Shown here piece by piece: positions 35,696 through 44,091 of a DNA stretch of 64,000 bases. The notes under the pieces are model-generated. The model searched no databases and was not told where the DNA came from. It was given only the letters and a program-made list of their open reading frames with translations. Each line of letters opens with the position of its first letter. The first letter of the stretch is position 1. The DNA is from Paracoccaceae bacterium. GTDB lineage: Bacteria > Pseudomonadota > Alphaproteobacteria > Rhodobacterales > Rhodobacteraceae. The stretch spans positions 62,001 to 126,000 of the forward strand of contig JASMHC010000014.1 in assembly GCA_030750975.1 (NCBI GenBank), given 5' to 3'. Position numbers and translations under genes: made by a program.

Positions 35696-36381
35696 CAAAG
35701 CCTCCGTACCGCGCGTGTCAGGCGGTTCAGGAACCTGACCCGATCCGCGTCATTCAAAGGCTCGGTGGCCTCGATGATCAAGTCCCGCAGCGAAGGATAC
35801 CGGATATAAAGCCGCGTCGCTGTATCCAGCCCGTTATTGCTGGCAATCAACAGCCCGAGATCATGCTTCAGATCATAGGCCCCGATTGACGGTTCACCCG
35901 GCCAAAGCTTCTGGGCCAGATTAACCCGCCGCACCGCCAGCCACTGATCGGTCGGCGCGGTTGCCTGCGCCTGCGCAAGCTGAACCCGCACCTGCGCGTC
36001 GTCTTCCAGCAGAAAGGCGTTGTAGGCCTTCAGGAAATAGGCTTCGGACAATTGCGCGTTATAGGCCAGAATCCCGTCGGCCTCATCGGCGCAATTCCGG
36101 GCCACGGTCAGCACCGCATCCCGTGCCTCGAACGCGGTTTTCCAGCTTTCCAAAGCATAGATACATCCGGTCAACAGCTCGATCTGGGCATTTGTCGTGA
36201 TGACCTTGCGGTGCTCGGGGGCGCTCCAATGCAGAAACGCCTCCGAGTCACTTAGAAACCCGCGCTTGAATTGCTCGGCCTCGCGAACAAACAAAAACGC
36301 CGACACGGCGGTCAGGCCAAGCAGAACGGCAGCGGCCACAAGCCTGAAGACAGAGAATGCGCCGGTGCGCCCTTGATTCAT
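35695..36381 (-). CDS. Single-pass membrane protein of the polysaccharide operon
   Basis: The 228-residue protein has one N-terminal helix (about residues 9-32, VFRLVAAAVLLGLTAVSAFLFV) and a helical periplasmic part with a TPR-like look (AYNAQLSEAYFLKAYNAFLLEDDAQVRVQLAQAQ). I recognise no named family. It is the first gene of the operon, tightly coupled to the ligase-like gene, so it may help polymer assembly. I chose 36381 (MNQGRTG) over 36441, though GAGG is close to the ATG. Confidence 0.75.
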   Translation of the reverse strand: MNQGRTGAFSVFRLVAAAVLLGLTAVSAFLFVREAEQFKRGFLSDSEAFLHWSAPEHRKVITTNAQIELLTGCIYALESWKTAFEARDAVLTVARNCADEADGILAYNAQLSEAYFLKAYNAFLLEDDAQVRVQLAQAQATAPTDQWLAVRRVNLAQKLWPGEPSIGAYDLKHDLGLLIASNNGLDTATRLYIRYPSLRDLIIEATEPLNDADRVRFLNRLTRAVRRL

Positions 36382-36468
36382 AACCTCACCCAAAAACCTG
36401 TAAACACCCTTTGGTTTTAGCTGTTTGGCCCGCACATGCAATGCAATTTACAGGCGAATGAAACGCCG

Positions 36469-37749
36469 TCATTCCATCTTGTTGCGGATACGGTGGATCA
36501 TCAACCACACAATCACCACCACCGGCAATGTGACGATCGCCGTCAGCATATTCTTGCTGACACCCATCCCTGCGGCAACGGGATAAAGCAGATATCCCGC
36601 CAGCGACACCGCGTAATAGCTGATGGCCACGACCGACAGGCCCTCGACGGTTTTCTGCAATCTCAGCTGCAAATCCGCCCGCCGGTCCATGCTTTCCAAA
36701 AGCGCCTGATTCTGGGCCGAGCGTTCCACATCGACCCGCGTCCGCAACAGGTCGCCCGCACGGATGGCGCGTTCCGACATGGCCCGCAAACGCTGCTCGC
36801 TCGAGGCCACGGTGCGCATCGCCGGATCATAGCGGCGCATCATGAATTCCGCGATGGTCTGCCGGCCGGTAAAACGCATTTCGCGCAGCACGTCGATCCG
36901 CTGGTTGACAATGGCCTCATAGGCCTTCGTCGCTCCGAACCGGAACGAGCTTTGCGCAATCATCGTTTCCAGTTCTGCGGCAACTGACAAAAGCTTGTGC
37001 AACGTGGCGTCCGCGCCCCGGTTTTCATGCGCCATGTCCTCCATCAACCCGGTCAATGAGATATCGATCTCGTTCAGTCGCCGCCCCATGGCGCGAACGC
37101 GGGCCAGGCCCAGCATCGACATGGTCTTGTAGGTCTCGATCTCGCACAGGCGCTGGACGATCCGGCCGATCCGCCGCTGGCCTGTGTTTGCACTGGCAAA
37201 TACCGCAAAGCGCATATGCCCGGCCTCGTCTATGCGGAAATCTCCGGCCACCACGGCACCTTCGTCGACCACCCGGCTGACGGCGACGCTTTCGGGCACA
37301 AACCACGCCCCGATCCGGTCCGAGATCACCGCATCATCGGGCCGCGGCTCGACCCGCACAATGGCCGAGGTCAGTCGAACGCCGGGGGCTGCAGCCAGCC
37401 AGTCTTCAGGAAAAACCTCAAAATCCGCCGGATCAAAGGCGCGGTCACTCAGGCCTGCAAGAAACACCGTGTAGGTGATGAACTCTGTATGCTGTTCCCA
37501 TTTCAGCGTATGACGCCCCAACTGGCCGGTGTAATGGGTGGCACCCGGTTTCGGATGATCCAGACCATAGCGGTCCAACAGCGCAATCAGATGCGCCCGA
37601 TCCGCGGCCCGGTCCCGCTCTTCCGCCGATCCGGCCTGCTTGATCGCCAAAAACACTGCCCGCGACGGCGCCTGCAATGACGGGAACGGCCGGGCATGCA
37701 GCTCGTTCGACAAGTCGTATCGCAGCGGATGATCTTCCATCAAACTCAT
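36469..37749 (-). CDS. DUF3422 family membrane protein
   Basis: The 426-residue protein starts DHPLRYDLSNELHARPFPSLQAPSRAVFLAI, the hallmark of DUF3422, and ends with two hydrophobic segments (about 365-385 and 395-415). The middle is helical. The family occurs widely in proteobacteria and has no assigned function. GAGGG lies 5 bases before the start at 37749. It stands alone between the polysaccharide operon and pntAB. Confidence 0.85.
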   Translation of the reverse strand: MSLMEDHPLRYDLSNELHARPFPSLQAPSRAVFLAIKQAGSAEERDRAADRAHLIALLDRYGLDHPKPGATHYTGQLGRHTLKWEQHTEFITYTVFLAGLSDRAFDPADFEVFPEDWLAAAPGVRLTSAIVRVEPRPDDAVISDRIGAWFVPESVAVSRVVDEGAVVAGDFRIDEAGHMRFAVFASANTGQRRIGRIVQRLCEIETYKTMSMLGLARVRAMGRRLNEIDISLTGLMEDMAHENRGADATLHKLLSVAAELETMIAQSSFRFGATKAYEAIVNQRIDVLREMRFTGRQTIAEFMMRRYDPAMRTVASSEQRLRAMSERAIRAGDLLRTRVDVERSAQNQALLESMDRRADLQLRLQKTVEGLSVVAISYYAVSLAGYLLYPVAAGMGVSKNMLTAIVTLPVVVIVWLMIHRIRNKME

Positions 37750-37842
37750 CTGACCCTCACATTTGCCCCAAGCCTAGCCAGACAATAGGTGAAGTAAACC
37801 ACCAAGACCTCGCGCCCCGCCGCTATTTTCACTTTTTTCAAA

Positions 37843-37900
37843 ATACTTCGGGGGAGACCAGCCACATATCATGTGGCTGGTCGGGGGCAGCGCCCCCAAT
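37843..37900 (-). repeat. Intergenic G/C-rich hairpin element, copy 1
   Basis: Read on the minus strand: GGGGGC/GCCCCC hairpin (37883-37897), then a perfect 12-bp stem GACCAGCCACAT/ATGTGGCTGGTC with an ATC loop (37856-37882), then CCCCCGAAGTATTTT. It lies 3' of pntB. A related arrangement is at 58248-58281. Confidence 0.65.
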
Positions 37901-37917
37901 TTTGCTTGAAAAGCAAA

Positions 37918-37937
37918 AGGCACCCCGAAGGGCGCCT
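37918..37937 (-). terminator. Terminator of pntAB
   Basis: On the minus strand AGGCGCCC-TTCG-GGGTGCCT forms an 8-bp stem with one G-U pair and a stable UUCG loop, followed by TTTGCTTTTC, 26 bases after the pntB stop. Confidence 0.85.
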
Positions 37938-37963
37938 TTTTCGTTGTCTCAAAGCCGCCGGGA

Positions 37964-39397
37964 TCAGCTGATCTTGGTCAGCAACGTATCGAGGCTGGCT
38001 TTTGCGTCGCCATAGAACATGCGGGTGTTCTCTTTGAAGAACAGCGGGTTCTCGATGCCGGAATATCCGGTGCCCTGGCCGCGTTTTGATACGAAGACCT
38101 GTTTGGCCTTCCAGCATTCCAGTACCGGCATGCCGGCGATGGGGCTGTTGGGGTCTTCTTGCGCCGCGGGGTTCACGATGTCGTTGGAGCCGATGACGAT
38201 GGCGACGTCCGTGTCGGGGAAGTCCTCGTTGATCTCGTCCATCTCCATCACGATGTCGTAAGGCACTTTCGCTTCCGCCAGCAGCACGTTCATGTGCCCC
38301 GGCAAGCGCCCTGCAACGGGGTGGATGGCAAAGCGCACGGTCTTGCCCTTGGCGCGCAAACGGCGGGTCAGTTCGGCCACGTTTTGTTGCGCCTGCGCCA
38401 CCGCCATGCCGTAGCCCGGGATGATGATAACGCTGTCGGCCTCTTCCAAAGCCGTCGCCACGCCGTCGGCGTCGATGGCAACCTGTTCGCCCTCAACCTC
38501 CATCGCCGGACCGGTCGTGCCGCCAAAGCCACCCAAAATCACGCTGATAAACGAACGATTCATCGCTTTGCACATAATGTAGGAAAGAATCGCACCAGAA
38601 GAGCCGACCAATGCCCCCACAACGATCAACAGATCATTGCCCAATGAGAAGCCGATCGCCGCCGCCGCCCAGCCCGAATAGCTGTTCAGCATCGAGACAA
38701 CCACAGGCATGTCCGCGCCACCGATCCCCATGATCAGGTGATAGCCGATGAACAGCGCCATCACGGTCAGGATCAGCAGGGGCAGCAGCCCGCCGGAAGA
38801 CAGGTACCAGATCAGACAGGCGACCGAGATCGCTGCCGCCGTCGCGTTCAGCGCGTGCCCGCCCGGCAGTTTGGTCGCGGCAGAGGTGACTTTGCCCGAA
38901 AGCTTGCCATAAGCGATCACCGAGCCGGTAAAGGTCACGGCCCCGATCCAGATGCCAAGGCTGGCCTCGACCCGCAGGATGTTGATCTCGGCCTGGGATT
39001 TCTTGGCCAGAAGGGCGGCAAAGCCCTCAAGCGCTTTCTTGGCGCTGTCGTCCATCGCCATGACATTGCCCAGCTCGAAATGCGCGTTGAAGCCAACGAA
39101 CACCGCCGCAAGGCCGACCAGCGCATGCATCCCAGCCACAAGTTCCGGCATCTGGGTCATCTCGACCCCGTTGGCCAGCTTGTAACCGATGGTGCCACCG
39201 CCTGCGATCAGGATGATCGACAGCCACCACAGCCCCGCACCGGGACCGATCAGGGTGGCGGCCACGGCCAGACCCATGCCGACAATACCGTACCACACGG
39301 CGCGTTTGGCGCTTTCCTGCCCCGAAAGGCCACCCAAAGCGAGGATCGTTAGAACAGCCGCGACTACATAAACGGCAGTTGTGAAGCCCAATTCCAT
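37964..39397 (-). CDS. pntB: NAD(P) transhydrogenase subunit beta
   Basis: The 477-residue inner-membrane protein has about nine hydrophobic segments in the first 270 residues and a C-terminal NADP-binding domain (domain III) with [20 protein letters not shown] and [22 protein letters not shown]. With PntA it couples proton entry to NADPH formation. It starts 16 bases after pntA and ends at a clear terminator. The length and organisation are standard. Confidence 0.97.
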   Translation of the reverse strand: MELGFTTAVYVVAAVLTILALGGLSGQESAKRAVWYGIVGMGLAVAATLIGPGAGLWWLSIILIAGGGTIGYKLANGVEMTQMPELVAGMHALVGLAAVFVGFNAHFELGNVMAMDDSAKKALEGFAALLAKKSQAEINILRVEASLGIWIGAVTFTGSVIAYGKLSGKVTSAATKLPGGHALNATAAAISVACLIWYLSSGGLLPLLILTVMALFIGYHLIMGIGGADMPVVVSMLNSYSGWAAAAIGFSLGNDLLIVVGALVGSSGAILSYIMCKAMNRSFISVILGGFGGTTGPAMEVEGEQVAIDADGVATALEEADSVIIIPGYGMAVAQAQQNVAELTRRLRAKGKTVRFAIHPVAGRLPGHMNVLLAEAKVPYDIVMEMDEINEDFPDTDVAIVIGSNDIVNPAAQEDPNSPIAGMPVLECWKAKQVFVSKRGQGTGYSGIENPLFFKENTRMFYGDAKASLDTLLTKIS

Positions 39398-39413
39398 CGT
39401 CTCGGCCCCCCCT

Positions 39414-40985
39414 TTAAGATTTCTGGAACATGGCGAGCATGCGCCGTGTCACAAGGAAGCCACCGAAGATGTTGATGCCCGCAAAGAACACCGACACAGC
39501 AGCAAGGATGATGACAATCGCCGAACTGGACCCGATTTGCAGCAAGGCCCCAAGGATGATGATCGACGAGATCGCGTTGGTCACAGCCATCAGCGGCGTG
39601 TGCAGGCTGTGGCTGACGTTCCAGATCACCTGGAAGCCGACAAAGACCGCCAGAACAAACACGATGAAGTGCTGCATGAAGCTGGCGGGGGCATACAGGC
39701 CCACCAGCAGCATCAGAGCGCCGCCAACCCCCAAAAGGGTGATCTGGCTTTTGGTCTGCGCCTTGAAGGCCGCGGCCTCTTCGGCCTTGATCTCTTCCGG
39801 CGTCTTGACCGGAGCGGTTTCCTTCGGCTTGGCCGCAATCGCCTGCACTTTCGGCGGCGGCGGCGGGAAGGTGATCTCGCCCTGATAGGTCACGGTCGCG
39901 CCACGGATCACATCGTCTTCCATGTCGTGATTGACCTGACCGTCCTTTTCCGGCGTCAGATCGGTCATCATGTGACGGATGTTGGTCGCGTAAAGCGATG
40001 ACGACTGCGCCGCCATCCGGCTGGGGAAGTCGGTATAGCCGATGATGGTCACACCATTGCCGGTCACGACCTTCTCGTCGGCCACGGTGCCCTCGGCATT
40101 GCCGCCACGCTCCGCCGCCAGATCAACGATGACAGACCCCGGCTTCATCGCCTGGATCATATCCTCAAGCCACAGCTTGGGGGCGGGGCGGTTGGGGATC
40201 AGCGCCGTGGTGATGACGATATCAACTTCCGGCGCCAGCTCGCGGAACTTCGCCAGTTGCGCTTCGCGGAACTCAGGGCTTGAGACCGAGGCATAGCCGC
40301 CGGTGGCCGCGCCATCCTGCTGTTCTTCCTCGAAATCGAGGTAAACAAACTCGGCGCCCATCGATTCAACCTGCTCGGCCACTTCGGGGCGCACATCAAA
40401 GGCGTAAGTAATTGCCCCCAACGCGGTCGAGGTGCCGATGGCGGCCAGACCGGCCACACCGGCGCCGACCACCAGAACCTTGGCCGGCGGCACCTTACCC
40501 GCCGCCGTCACCTGACCGGTAAAGAACCGGCCAAAGTTGTTGCCCGCCTCGATCACCGCGCGGTAGCCCGCGATATTCGCCATCGACGAAAGCGCGTCCA
40601 TCTTCTGGGCACGGGAAATCCGCGGCACCATCTCCATCGCGATCACATTGGCCCCCTTGGCCTTTGCAATCTCCATGCCGTCGTCATTGCCCGCAGGGTT
40701 GAAAAACGAAATCAGCGTCTTGTCCGCGCTCAGCCGCTTCAGCTCTTTCTCATCCGGCTGACGCACCTTGGCGATGATATCGCACGCCTTCCAAAGCGCC
40801 GCCGCGGTGCCGATCACCTCAACCCCCGCAGCTTCATAATCCGCATCCGAGAAACCAGCACGCGCACCGGCCCCCTTCTCAATCGCGCAGTCATACCCAA
40901 GCTTCTGCAACTGCCTGGCAGACTCCGGCGTCATCGCAACGCGCGACTCGCCAGCGAACACTTCACGTGGTGTTCCGATTTTCAC
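39414..40985 (-). CDS. pntA: NAD(P) transhydrogenase subunit alpha
   Basis: The 523-residue protein has the NAD-binding domain I ([43 protein letters not shown]-like [49 protein letters not shown]) and a C-terminal membrane part of four helices (about 425-515). The start is GTG at 40985 behind AGGGGG. It forms a two-gene operon with pntB. A weak promoter candidate lies upstream at 41056-41084. Confidence 0.97.
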   Translation of the reverse strand: MKIGTPREVFAGESRVAMTPESARQLQKLGYDCAIEKGAGARAGFSDADYEAAGVEVIGTAAALWKACDIIAKVRQPDEKELKRLSADKTLISFFNPAGNDDGMEIAKAKGANVIAMEMVPRISRAQKMDALSSMANIAGYRAVIEAGNNFGRFFTGQVTAAGKVPPAKVLVVGAGVAGLAAIGTSTALGAITYAFDVRPEVAEQVESMGAEFVYLDFEEEQQDGAATGGYASVSSPEFREAQLAKFRELAPEVDIVITTALIPNRPAPKLWLEDMIQAMKPGSVIVDLAAERGGNAEGTVADEKVVTGNGVTIIGYTDFPSRMAAQSSSLYATNIRHMMTDLTPEKDGQVNHDMEDDVIRGATVTYQGEITFPPPPPKVQAIAAKPKETAPVKTPEEIKAEEAAAFKAQTKSQITLLGVGGALMLLVGLYAPASFMQHFIVFVLAVFVGFQVIWNVSHSLHTPLMAVTNAISSIIILGALLQIGSSSAIVIILAAVSVFFAGINIFGGFLVTRRMLAMFQKS

Positions 40986-41055
40986 GTTTTCAACCCCCTC
41001 AGATTGTCGTTTCCTTGTCCAGACGGGTCACACTGCGTGCCCGGCCGATGTTTTC

Positions 41056-41084
41056 CCTATAGTGGGTATGCTGCATCTGCACAA
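41056..41084 (-). promoter_or_regulatory. Candidate promoter for pntAB
   Basis: On the minus strand TTGTGC (41084-41079) and TATAGG (41061-41056) are 17 bases apart, about 70 bases before the pntA GTG. The match is modest. Confidence 0.35.
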
Positions 41085-41124
41085 TATTATGTCGGCATTT
41101 GCGGCATATTTTTGCGAATATTAC

Positions 41125-41583
41125 CTAAATCCACCGCCGCACCTTTTTCTCGTAACGGGCGAAATCCGCCCGAAACTTGCGGCGAAGGCGGTTTTCCTCG
41201 GGTACGATAAAGCGTTTTTCGATGACCCAGACGAAGATCGGAACCAAGGGCAGCGCCAGCACCGCGTTCCAGTTCAGGATCAGACCCAGCAGCACAAGCG
41301 CATCCCCCAGATAGATCGGATTGCGCGTCCGGCTGAAGATGCCCGACTGCACCAGATGGTCCGCATCGCGATGGGGGATCACCGTGGTCTTTTTGCGGCG
41401 CATCTCATAAATCGCAAGCCCCATCAGCAGCACCCCGCCGCCAACCAGAAGACCGCCCGCCAGATCAGCCCAGGCCCCGCCGAAATCAAGCCCCATCGGA
41501 TAGAACTTTGCCTGCACCCAGGCCGTCGCGCCAAATGCGATCAGCCAGACCGGCGGCAGATCAATCGAATTCTTCAGGCTCAT
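41125..41583 (-). CDS. Isoprenylcysteine/phospholipid methyltransferase-like (ICMT/PEMT) protein
   Basis: The 152-residue protein has three to four helices and the ICMT-like signature: GIFSRTRNPIYLGDALVLLGL, then IEKRFIVPEENRLRRKFRADFARYEKKVRRWI with the conserved E-E-x-x-L and YxxxVRRWI end. Such enzymes methylate lipid or small-molecule acceptors with S-adenosylmethionine at the membrane. It starts 3 bases after the MBL-fold gene and probably shares its transcript. Confidence 0.88.
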   Translation of the reverse strand: MSLKNSIDLPPVWLIAFGATAWVQAKFYPMGLDFGGAWADLAGGLLVGGGVLLMGLAIYEMRRKKTTVIPHRDADHLVQSGIFSRTRNPIYLGDALVLLGLILNWNAVLALPLVPIFVWVIEKRFIVPEENRLRRKFRADFARYEKKVRRWI

Positions 41584-41586
41584 CGG

Positions 41587-42531
41587 CTATTCCCACTCCA
41601 TCTCGGCAAAGACGCGCCCGGCATTCCGCGTTGCCAGCTCGTCAAAGGTATCCAGCATTCGCCAGCGGTCCTGATCGACATAGTAAGAACTGGCCAGATC
41701 ACCGCCCGCTTCGATATGTGCGCCGATCTTTTCGCGCAGATCAACCAGATAGTCATAGGTATAACGCCGCACCTGCGCCAGATTGGTCGGATGGCCATGG
41801 CCCGGGATGATATAGGTCGGGTTCAAAGGCTCGAACTTCTCGACCCAGGTTTCCAGCCAGCAACGGGTGCAGGTCGTGTCAAAGATCGGCAACATGCGTT
41901 CGTGGAACGCTATATCGCCCGCGATCATGATATCCCATTGCGGAATCCACACTTGCACATCGCCCGCATCATGGGCCGGGCCAAGATAGAGCACGTGGAT
42001 TTTGACGTTGCCCATATCGATCACATATTCGTCGCTGAACGACAGGTTGGCATTGACCACCCGGGTGCCTTCGGCCCGATCGCGATTATAGCGCTGCATC
42101 GCCTGAAGGATGAAATCCCCGTTCTCCTCGACCTCGGCGATGGCGTCTTCATGGGCCAGTATATCGACCCCCAGATCGGCCCAATAGGCATTGCCCAAAA
42201 TCGCATGGCCCTGGCCGTTTTCGTTGATCACCAGCTTCACCGGCTGGTCGGTGACTTCCTTGATTTCCTCGTGCAGGGCCGCCGCCAGACGCACCGAGGC
42301 ACCGCCATTGATCACAACCACGCCATCGCCGGTGACGATGAAAGACAGGTTGTTGTTATGGCCTGCATTCTCATAGGTCGGAGGGGCGGTCGCGCCAATG
42401 GCCGAGAACACATAGGGGATCACCTCGACCGGCTTCGAATACAGCTCGGATTGTGGATATTGGTCGGCAATTTCTTCCGAGGCATAGGCCGGGACCGCAA
42501 TCAGGGCCAGAACAGCAAGAAATCGGAACAT
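41587..42531 (-). CDS. MBL-fold exported protein with altered zinc motif
   Basis: The 314-residue protein has a signal peptide (MFRFLAVLALIAVPAYA-SEE). The metallo-beta-lactamase fold is recognisable (NNLSFIVTGDGVVVINGGAS, GPAHDAGD with His187, AGDIAF with Asp206, IPGHGHP), but where HxHxDH is expected it reads NENGQGH (103-109), so only the last His is kept. A two-zinc site is therefore unlikely. I recall a roseobacter subfamily with this change. I chose ATG 42531 (AGAGAAG upstream) over GTG 42537. The ICMT-like gene follows. Confidence 0.85.
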   Translation of the reverse strand: MFRFLAVLALIAVPAYASEEIADQYPQSELYSKPVEVIPYVFSAIGATAPPTYENAGHNNNLSFIVTGDGVVVINGGASVRLAAALHEEIKEVTDQPVKLVINENGQGHAILGNAYWADLGVDILAHEDAIAEVEENGDFILQAMQRYNRDRAEGTRVVNANLSFSDEYVIDMGNVKIHVLYLGPAHDAGDVQVWIPQWDIMIAGDIAFHERMLPIFDTTCTRCWLETWVEKFEPLNPTYIIPGHGHPTNLAQVRRYTYDYLVDLREKIGAHIEAGGDLASSYYVDQDRWRMLDTFDELATRNAGRVFAEMEWE

Positions 42532-42561
42532 CGGCACTTCTCTGCGAATGGGAACGTCACC

Positions 42562-42579
42562 TATTCATTAATGTGAATA
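42562..42579. promoter_or_regulatory. ArsR-type operator (ATTC-N8-GAAT) before the MBL-fold gene
   Basis: TATTCATTAATGTGAATA has 6-bp perfect arms and contains ATTC-N8-GAAT, 31 bases before the MBL-fold start codon. The same spacing occurs in the MFS promoter at 54791-54812. From memory ATTC-N8-GAAT is the SqrR/BigR-type site. Confidence 0.5.
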
Positions 42580-42641
42580 TTACGTCCGGTCGAGAGAAAT
42601 GTTGTCGCTGCCCCTTTGCTGGCCTCCTCGCCGCCCCGCAC

Positions 42642-43415
42642 TCACGCCGAAAGCCGCATCCCGCGCCGCTTGGCGGCAAAATCGCGCACCGCGTCGCCGA
42701 AGGCTTCAAACAAAGGCCGCGAGACCGGATCATTGGCCGCGTTCCACTCGGGGTGCCACTGTACCGACAGGGTAAAGCCCGGGGCATCGGCAATATAAAG
42801 GGCCTCGGGCGTGCCGTCCGGCGCATGGCCGTCGATCACCACTCGGTTGCCGGCCCGCTTGATCCCCTGCCCGTGCAGCGTGTTGGTCATCACCTCGCGC
42901 GTACCGAACAACCTGTGGAAGGCCCCGCCCTCGTTAAAGCTGACGCAATGGCGCAGGGCGAATTTCTCTTCCAGCGTACCATCAGGCGGCATGCGGTGGT
43001 TCATCCGGCCGGGCAGATCGCGAATTTCGGGAAACAGCGATCCGCCCATCGCCACATTCACCTCTTGAAAACCGCGGCAAATGCCGAAAAACGGCTGGCC
43101 ACGATCAACGCAGGCCCGGACCAAAGGAAGGGTGATCGCATCGCGGCACCGGTCGTGATCCCCATGGGCTTCGGTATGGGATTCGCCATATTCCTCGGCA
43201 TGAACATTCGGTCGGCCGCCGGTCAGCAGAAACCCGTCGCAGGTCTCCATCAGTTCCTCAACCGTAACAAAACGCGGATCAGACGGGATCAGCAGCGGCA
43301 AACATCCCGCAACAAGCGCAACCGCCTCGGAATTCATCGTCCCGCCCGCATGGGTCGGGTATTGGTCATTCAACAGTTGGCTGTTGCCGATGATGCCTAC
43401 GACGGGTCGTCCCAT
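42642..43415 (-). CDS. Class I glutamine amidotransferase-like gamma-glutamyl hydrolase
   Basis: The 257-residue protein belongs to the peptidase C26 group: GFLLTGGRPNVHAEEYGE, PFFGICRGFQEVNVAMGGSL with the nucleophile Cys, and LSVQWHPEWNA with the catalytic His and Glu. Relatives split gamma-glutamyl-GABA in putrescine breakdown; the other genes of that route are not here. I chose 43415 (AGAGGA upstream). The name PuuD used for such enzymes is unrelated to the urate oxidase at 17476. Confidence 0.9.
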   Translation of the reverse strand: MGRPVVGIIGNSQLLNDQYPTHAGGTMNSEAVALVAGCLPLLIPSDPRFVTVEELMETCDGFLLTGGRPNVHAEEYGESHTEAHGDHDRCRDAITLPLVRACVDRGQPFFGICRGFQEVNVAMGGSLFPEIRDLPGRMNHRMPPDGTLEEKFALRHCVSFNEGGAFHRLFGTREVMTNTLHGQGIKRAGNRVVIDGHAPDGTPEALYIADAPGFTLSVQWHPEWNAANDPVSRPLFEAFGDAVRDFAAKRRGMRLSA

Positions 43416-43516
43416 TGGGTCCTCTTTCTGCTGGCTTTCGTACATAAGCCAATGCGCCCGGCTTAGAAAGCCCCCGCAATCGCCTTCATCCCTGAGCCGT
43501 GGAAAGGCGCGGCGGG

Positions 43517-43945
43517 TCAGATCACGCCGGTCAGCCCCGCATGTTCGATCCCGGCCAGGCCCGCAATCGCATCATTGTCCGAGGTATCGCCCGTTACCCC
43601 GACCGAACCGATCACCCGGTCGCGTTTGTCCTTGACCAGAATGCCCCCCGGCACCGGCACCACCTGCCCGCCGTAAACCCCGTTCAGGGCGGCCATGAAA
43701 TAGGCCTGCTCTTCGGCCCGCGCTTTTTGCGCCGATCCCGACATGCCGGTCATCACCGCCCCATAGGCCTTGCCATGGGCAATCGCGAACCGCCCCGGAG
43801 GCGCCCCGTCCTGACGTTCAAACGCCTTCACATTGCCGCCGGAATCCAGAACCACCACCGACACCGGTTTCAGATCCATCTCCCGGGCCTTTTCGATTGT
43901 CTTGCGAATGATCGTCCGCGCCTTGCGCAATGAAATCTCAACCAT
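43517..43945 (-). CDS. GlcG/HbpS-family protein
   Basis: The 142-residue protein follows the GlcG/HbpS pattern: VSVVVLDSGGNVKAFERQDGAPPGRFAIAHGKAYGAV, VPVPGGILVKDKRDRVIGSVGVTGDTSDNDAIAG. Members bind haem or corrinoids or have unknown roles; glcG genes commonly accompany glycolate/glyoxylate genes. Here it lies downstream of malate synthase G on the same strand, 146 bases apart with a hairpin between, so co-transcription is only partial if at all. Confidence 0.88.
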   Translation of the reverse strand: MVEISLRKARTIIRKTIEKAREMDLKPVSVVVLDSGGNVKAFERQDGAPPGRFAIAHGKAYGAVMTGMSGSAQKARAEEQAYFMAALNGVYGGQVVPVPGGILVKDKRDRVIGSVGVTGDTSDNDAIAGLAGIEHAGLTGVI

Positions 43946-44046
43946 GTGACTGCCCTGCTTTCATCTTTTTCCAAATACTTCATCGGTCGGTCTTGGTTGC
44001 GCCATTGGTCCAGGCGACCAAGGAACGACGGGGCTGGCCCCCAACC

Positions 44047-44071
44047 GGTCCGGGCCGCAAGGCCCGGAACC
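44047..44071 (-). terminator. Hairpin between glcB and the glcG-like gene
   Basis: CCGGGCC-GCAA-GGCCCGG (44050-44067), extended by GGT/ACC, makes a strong stem with a tetraloop 20 bases after the glcB stop. There is no T-run, so it may be an attenuator or mRNA-stabilising hairpin. Confidence 0.55.
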
Positions 44072-44091
44072 AATACCCTGTCACAAGGAAA

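Noticed and set aside
41062-42576. 504-codon plus-strand open frame
   Set aside because: It runs antisense to both the ICMT-like and MBL-fold genes, which have clear family motifs; the composition is that of an antisense shadow.
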